Below are positions 29,861-32,848 of a stretch of 32,848 bases of DNA, piece by piece (position 1 is the stretch's first letter; the number at the start of each line of letters is the position of its first letter). The translations under genes and the position numbers were made by a program. The notes below the pieces were generated by a model. That model made no database searches. It was given only the letters and a program-made list of their open reading frames with translations, and was not told the origin of the DNA. The stretch covers positions 1 through 32,848 of the forward strand of contig JAQWRQ010000034.1 in assembly GCA_029243595.1 (NCBI GenBank). Direction: 5' to 3'. This DNA comes from Gammaproteobacteria bacterium. GTDB taxonomy: Bacteria; Pseudomonadota; Gammaproteobacteria; PS1; Pseudothioglobaceae.

Positions 29861-30742
29861 ATGCCATCATTAAGTGATTTGCTCGGCTTATGTAAACTTA
29901 AAGTTGTTTCTTTGATTTTGTTAACCGCTGTGGTTGGTATGTTTTTAGCAGTACCCGCGCCATACTACCCGGACCTAATGCTAGTGCTGGCGGCATCGGT
30001 TGGTATTTCTATGGCGTCAGCTTCAGCAGCGGTGTTTAACCATATTGTTGATGAGCAAATCGATATTCAGATGTCACGTACTGATCAACGTCCTTTGCCA
30101 CAAGGTAAAGTCAGTCGTAACCAAGCCCTGGTTTGGGGTGTGTTTTTAGGGGTGGTTGGCTTGGGTGTTTTACAATTATTTGTTAACACTATTACTATGG
30201 TACTTACATTCATTTCGCTGATTGGCTATGCGGTAATCTATACGATGTATCTTAAACGCGCCACCCCACAAAACATTGTTATTGGTGGCGCTGCAGGCGC
30301 TGCACCACCGGTGCTCGGCTGGACGGCAATTTCTGGTACTCAAGGTATTGAGTATGCACTACTATTATTTTTAATTGTCTTTATTTGGACGCCACCACAC
30401 TTTTGGGCGTTGGCAATTTATCGTGTAGAGGAGTATAGAAAAGTTGATGTTCCGATGCTACCCGTAACACATGGCCTGGCTTATACACGCATGCAGATTT
30501 TGCTTTATACCATCTTATTGTTAATTGTAACTTTGCTGCCTTATTTGGCAGGCATGTCTGGTTTGATTTATCTTGCTGCAGCGTTGATTTTGGGAGGCAT
30601 GTTCTTGGGTTATTCAATCAAAATTTATAAAAATCCAGATGATAATAAAATTGCTTGGCGCACTTTTATGTTTTCGATCAACTATTTAATGTTATTATTT
30701 GCAGCATTGTTGGTAGATCACTACTGGCTCATTAGGTTATAA
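29861..30742 (+). CDS. ctaB: Protohaem IX farnesyltransferase (haem O synthase)
   Basis: CtaB transfers a farnesyl group to haem B, giving haem O, the first step toward haem A. The 293-residue protein has about nine membrane segments. The prenyl-diphosphate site reads NHIVDEQIDIQMSRTDQRP (Asn60, Asp64, Asp68, Arg73, Arg77), the UbiA-family signature. YLKRATPQNIVIGGAAGAAP is also typical. A strong CGGAGG precedes the ATG. With CtaA encoded on the other strand nearby, this gives the full haem A pathway, so the organism should have an aa3-type oxidase. Haem O synthases for bo3 oxidase (CyoE) are the same family. Confidence 0.96.
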   Translation: MPSLSDLLGLCKLKVVSLILLTAVVGMFLAVPAPYYPDLMLVLAASVGISMASASAAVFNHIVDEQIDIQMSRTDQRPLPQGKVSRNQALVWGVFLGVVGLGVLQLFVNTITMVLTFISLIGYAVIYTMYLKRATPQNIVIGGAAGAAPPVLGWTAISGTQGIEYALLLFLIVFIWTPPHFWALAIYRVEEYRKVDVPMLPVTHGLAYTRMQILLYTILLLIVTLLPYLAGMSGLIYLAAALILGGMFLGYSIKIYKNPDDNKIAWRTFMFSINYLMLLFAALLVDHYWLIRL

Positions 30743-30751
30743 AGGGGAGTT

Positions 30752-30943
30752 ATGAAAGGGTTAGGACAAGTATTTAAAGCAGTCACATCAGCTATGGTGG
30801 GTGTGGGCAAAAAAGAGAACTTGATTAAAGACTTTGAGCGCACTGAAAAACAAGGCCCATGGCCTTATATCATTGTCGGCATGATAATGACTGTTGTTTT
30901 TATTGGGTTGGTAATTGTCGCCGTTAAACTGGTACTGCCTTAG
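30752..30943 (+). CDS. DUF2970 small membrane protein
   Basis: This 63-residue protein has an amphipathic start (FKAVTSAMVGVGKKENLIKDF) and one C-terminal membrane helix (about 38-61). That pattern matches DUF2970, small proteins often encoded near cytochrome oxidase genes; function is unknown. AAAGGGGAG precedes the ATG, a strong ribosome site, which supports a real gene despite its size. It is the third gene after ctaB (9-base gap). Its stop codon TAG directly abuts the reverse stop of sco1, forming the palindrome TAGCTA. Confidence 0.8.
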   Translation: MKGLGQVFKAVTSAMVGVGKKENLIKDFERTEKQGPWPYIIVGMIMTVVFIGLVIVAVKLVLP

Positions 30944-31741
30944 CTAGTCCAGTGTTTCAATAATTAAGTCTAATGCTTTTGCCATTTTTGGCGCACGATG
31001 TGGGTTGGTTAACAATCCAGTGAGTTCAAGATTAGGGTTTAACAGCAAGTAACTGGCTGTGTGATTAATGAGGTAGTTGCTAGTCATCTTCATTGGCATT
31101 TTCATGCCTTTGTGACCACTGTGTTCTTTTTCTATTTTTTTATGTTTACTGTGGTCTTCAGTTAGCGCTCTTTGCTTGGTTTTTTCCACCTCGTGATAGA
31201 CGCCCAGTGCTTTTGTCATACTGGCTAACACGTCTTCTTCAGCACTTAGACCGATAAATCCAGTATTAAAGCGCTTAGTAAAGGCATCTAAATTACCCAC
31301 ATCACGTTTCGGATCAACCGACACAAAAATTACTTGCAGTTTGTCAGCGTGATTCATCATGCCCAGTGTTTGGTTTAGCGTCGCCAAGTCAGTTGGGCAC
31401 ACGTCTGGACATGAAGCGTAGCCAAAGTATAAAATTGACCATTTATCTTTTGCTATATCAGACAGCGTTACGATATCTCGGTTGTCATCAATGAGTGGAA
31501 ACCTACTCTGTAAAGATTTTGGGTTGGAGTATAAAGAGACTGTTGGATTCACCTGTTTAGACAAATCTTTAATTTGATTGGCATTTGGGATGAGTAAAAA
31601 ATAAGCCAAAGCCACAACAGTAACGCCTAGCCAAACGATTGAATTTCTAGTTTTTTTTATTTGCACACATCTTCCTTTGCCACTGCAGGCTTCAAATTGT
31701 TTGTCATCACATGAATGGTCGGTTTTTATAATATCTTTCAC
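30944..31741 (-). CDS. SCO1/SenC family copper chaperone with His/Met-rich insert
   Basis: SCO1 proteins insert copper into the CuA site of cytochrome oxidase. The 265-residue protein has a membrane helix (about 33-50) and a periplasmic thioredoxin fold with CPDVC (Cys111, Cys115) and the third copper ligand His227. Two unusual parts stand out. A cytoplasmic extension before the helix contains His9, Cys11, Cys19 and Cys25. A hydrophilic insert (about 192-220) just before the His227 strand holds four His and four Met. The start is a GTG at 31741, with AAGGGGAG seven bases upstream; no in-frame ATG occurs before the thioredoxin domain. It follows ctaA by 32 bases. Confidence 0.93.
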   Translation of the reverse strand: MKDIIKTDHSCDDKQFEACSGKGRCVQIKKTRNSIVWLGVTVVALAYFLLIPNANQIKDLSKQVNPTVSLYSNPKSLQSRFPLIDDNRDIVTLSDIAKDKWSILYFGYASCPDVCPTDLATLNQTLGMMNHADKLQVIFVSVDPKRDVGNLDAFTKRFNTGFIGLSAEEDVLASMTKALGVYHEVEKTKQRALTEDHSKHKKIEKEHSGHKGMKMPMKMTSNYLINHTASYLLLNPNLELTGLLTNPHRAPKMAKALDLIIETLD

Positions 31742-31743
31742 CG

Positions 31744-31753
31744 CTCTCCCCTT
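31744..31753 (-). promoter_or_regulatory. Shine-Dalgarno that fixes the sco1 GTG start
   Basis: AAGGGGAGAG on the minus strand lies 2 bases before the GTG, its GGGG core about 7 bases away. No ATG is available in the frame near the N-terminus, so this site decides the start. Confidence 0.7.
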
Positions 31754-31773
31754 CGGTTTTTGATTGTTTTTGC

Positions 31774-32745
31774 TTATGCAGGCATTTTAAACAGTTTGTG
31801 TGCCAATGCAACAAGACTTAATAATAATAACAGTGCCACCGCATTGTGTAAAACTGCAACAATCATTGGAATTGATAACAGAACATTTAAAATGCCCAGT
31901 GTTACTTGCACAATCAACAGGCCGCCAATTAACAATAAGTTTGACTTTAAATGTGTGTAGCCCTTAAGTAAATATATAAGCGCAACAATTAAGATCGTAG
32001 TGATTAGTGCGCCAATACGGTGCATCATTTGAATACCCGCACGCGCTGGATTTTCTAATACGCCATATTCATAGTCAACACCTAATGGCCCCCAATATAG
32101 CGCTTGTACAAAATCCATGGTCGGCCACCAAGTGCCCAAACAAGTTGGAAACTCTTCGCCACAAGATAGCGCCGCATAATTAGTAGAAGTCCAGCCACCT
32201 AAAATAATTTGCAAACTTAATACTGCTAAGGTTACTAATAATAACATCTTGTGTCTTTTTAAAACATGATGATAAGTAATCAGCGGCCTATCTTGATTTA
32301 GCAATAGCCAAGCGAGCAAGACAGTCGTAATAAAGCCGCCGACAAGGTGAGTGGTTACAATTCCAGGGTGTACTAACAGTGTCACTGTCCACATACCAAA
32401 GGCACCTTGTAGCATCACAAATAACGCAGTAAAACTTGGTAAGGCCATTGACTGGTGATATTTTGGCTTACCTCTTAAGACCATTACAAACAGGATTAAA
32501 ATTACTAAGCCAAGCGTTGATGCGGCGTAACGGTGTACCATTTCCTTCCAGCCTTTGGCGGCTTCTAGTGGGCGATCATAGCCCTCAAGCTTAGTGCCAT
32601 CTGCCACATCTGGTACGGTAAGTTGTCCATAGCAACCTGGCCAGTCAGGGCAGCCTAAGCCCGCGTCACCCAGTCGAGTATAGGCGCCTAAAATCACCAC
32701 AATAAGTGCTAATACAATGGAGATTTGTAGTAATTTTTTAAACAT
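31774..32745 (-). CDS. ctaA: Haem A synthase (COX15/CtaA)
   Basis: CtaA oxidises the C8 methyl of haem O to a formyl group, giving haem A for aa3-type oxidase. The 323-residue protein has eight predicted membrane helices in two four-helix halves. The N-terminal periplasmic loop has the conserved pair Cys32/Cys38 in GCPDWPGC. A second Cys pair lies in the other half (SCGEEFPTCLG). Haem-ligating histidines are visible in MVHRYAAS, VTTHLVGG, MMHRIGA and VLHNAVAL. It is the first gene of a ctaA-sco1 unit convergent with ctaB-DUF2970, so oxidase assembly genes are split over two strands. Confidence 0.96.
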   Translation of the reverse strand: MFKKLLQISIVLALIVVILGAYTRLGDAGLGCPDWPGCYGQLTVPDVADGTKLEGYDRPLEAAKGWKEMVHRYAASTLGLVILILFVMVLRGKPKYHQSMALPSFTALFVMLQGAFGMWTVTLLVHPGIVTTHLVGGFITTVLLAWLLLNQDRPLITYHHVLKRHKMLLLVTLAVLSLQIILGGWTSTNYAALSCGEEFPTCLGTWWPTMDFVQALYWGPLGVDYEYGVLENPARAGIQMMHRIGALITTILIVALIYLLKGYTHLKSNLLLIGGLLIVQVTLGILNVLLSIPMIVAVLHNAVALLLLLSLVALAHKLFKMPA

Positions 32746-32780
32746 ATAGTGATGAAATTTTTGTACTAAGTATGGGCTGT

Positions 32781-32808
32781 ATTTTAACGATTAAACTATT
32801 TTATGCAA
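32781..32808 (-). promoter_or_regulatory. Candidate promoter of ctaA-sco1
   Basis: On the minus strand TTGCAT (32803-32808) and TAAAAT (32781-32786) are separated by 16 bases. The predicted leader is about 28 bases. This is one of the better sigma-70-like matches in the window. Confidence 0.5.
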
Positions 32809-32820
32809 AGGCCTATCATT

Positions 32821-32848
32821 AAAAAACCCTTTGTATTTTCACACAAAG
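32821..32848 (-). terminator. Probable terminator of the next gene, cut by the window edge
   Basis: CTTTGT (32829-32834) and ACAAAG (32843-32848) can pair. On the minus strand the hairpin is followed by GG and six T. The window ends inside the stem, so two more pairs may form beyond it. It probably ends a minus-strand gene located to the right. Confidence 0.55.

Overview
This window looks like a compact stretch of chromosome from a low-GC, autotrophic gammaproteobacterium. The best fit by gene content is the SUP05/Thioglobus-type sulfur oxidisers and their relatives in mussels and clams. That placement is inferred from gene content, not from a search. Supporting points are a phosphoribulokinase (Calvin cycle), a beta/gamma-type cytochrome bc1 operon followed by sspA-sspB, dciA beside secA, and assembly genes for a haem-A cytochrome oxidase. 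I see no mobile elements, CRISPR arrays, rRNA or tRNA genes, and no gene-free stretch longer than about 120 bases.

Layout. Bases 2-4144 (+): the C-terminal three quarters of gyrB, phosphoribulokinase, a hairpin terminator and a two-domain chromate-type transporter. 4148-7577 (-): pyrD (class 1B type) and leuS. 7617-8261 (+): bioD. 8250-12280 (-): dciA, petA-petB-petC, a terminator, then sspA-sspB. 12399-17170 (+): secA-anmK-pyrC, with overlapping ends. 17167-24224 (-): an eight-gene run with gaps of at most 10 bases, purC-DUF2797-FKBP-alaC-P-loop protein-metA-mutY-ribF. 24321-24932 (+): a secreted protein with one Sel1-like repeat. 24934-28433 (-): uppS-cdsA-dxr-M23 endopeptidase. 28475-29248 (+): hisF. 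29315-30943 (+): an SCO-like protein, ctaB and a DUF2970 protein. 30944-32745 (-): ctaA-sco1.

How the genes work together. Respiration is the main theme. The bc1 complex passes electrons to cytochrome c, and the right end makes haem O and haem A (CtaB, CtaA) and delivers copper (SCO1, perhaps the SCO-like protein) for a terminal oxidase encoded elsewhere. Phosphoribulokinase regenerates the Rubisco substrate. The rest is housekeeping: pyrimidine, purine, biotin, flavin, histidine, methionine, isoprenoid, phospholipid and cell-wall synthesis, protein export, translation and DNA repair.

I found no convincing new multi-gene defence or metabolic system. The features most worth a second look are: (1) -10-like hexamers 5-12 bases before the first codon of six promoter-proximal genes that lack a Shine-Dalgarno sequence, suggesting leaderless mRNAs; (2) all five convergent gene pairs abut or overlap; (3) a MetA-family enzyme with Glu where E. 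coli has the succinyl-specifying Gly111; (4) an uncharacterised P-loop protein translationally coupled between alaC and metA; (5) a class 1B PyrD with no PyrK in view; (6) an SCO1 with a His/Met-rich insert and a Cys-containing N-terminal extension; (7) a second SCO-like protein lacking the copper-binding His.
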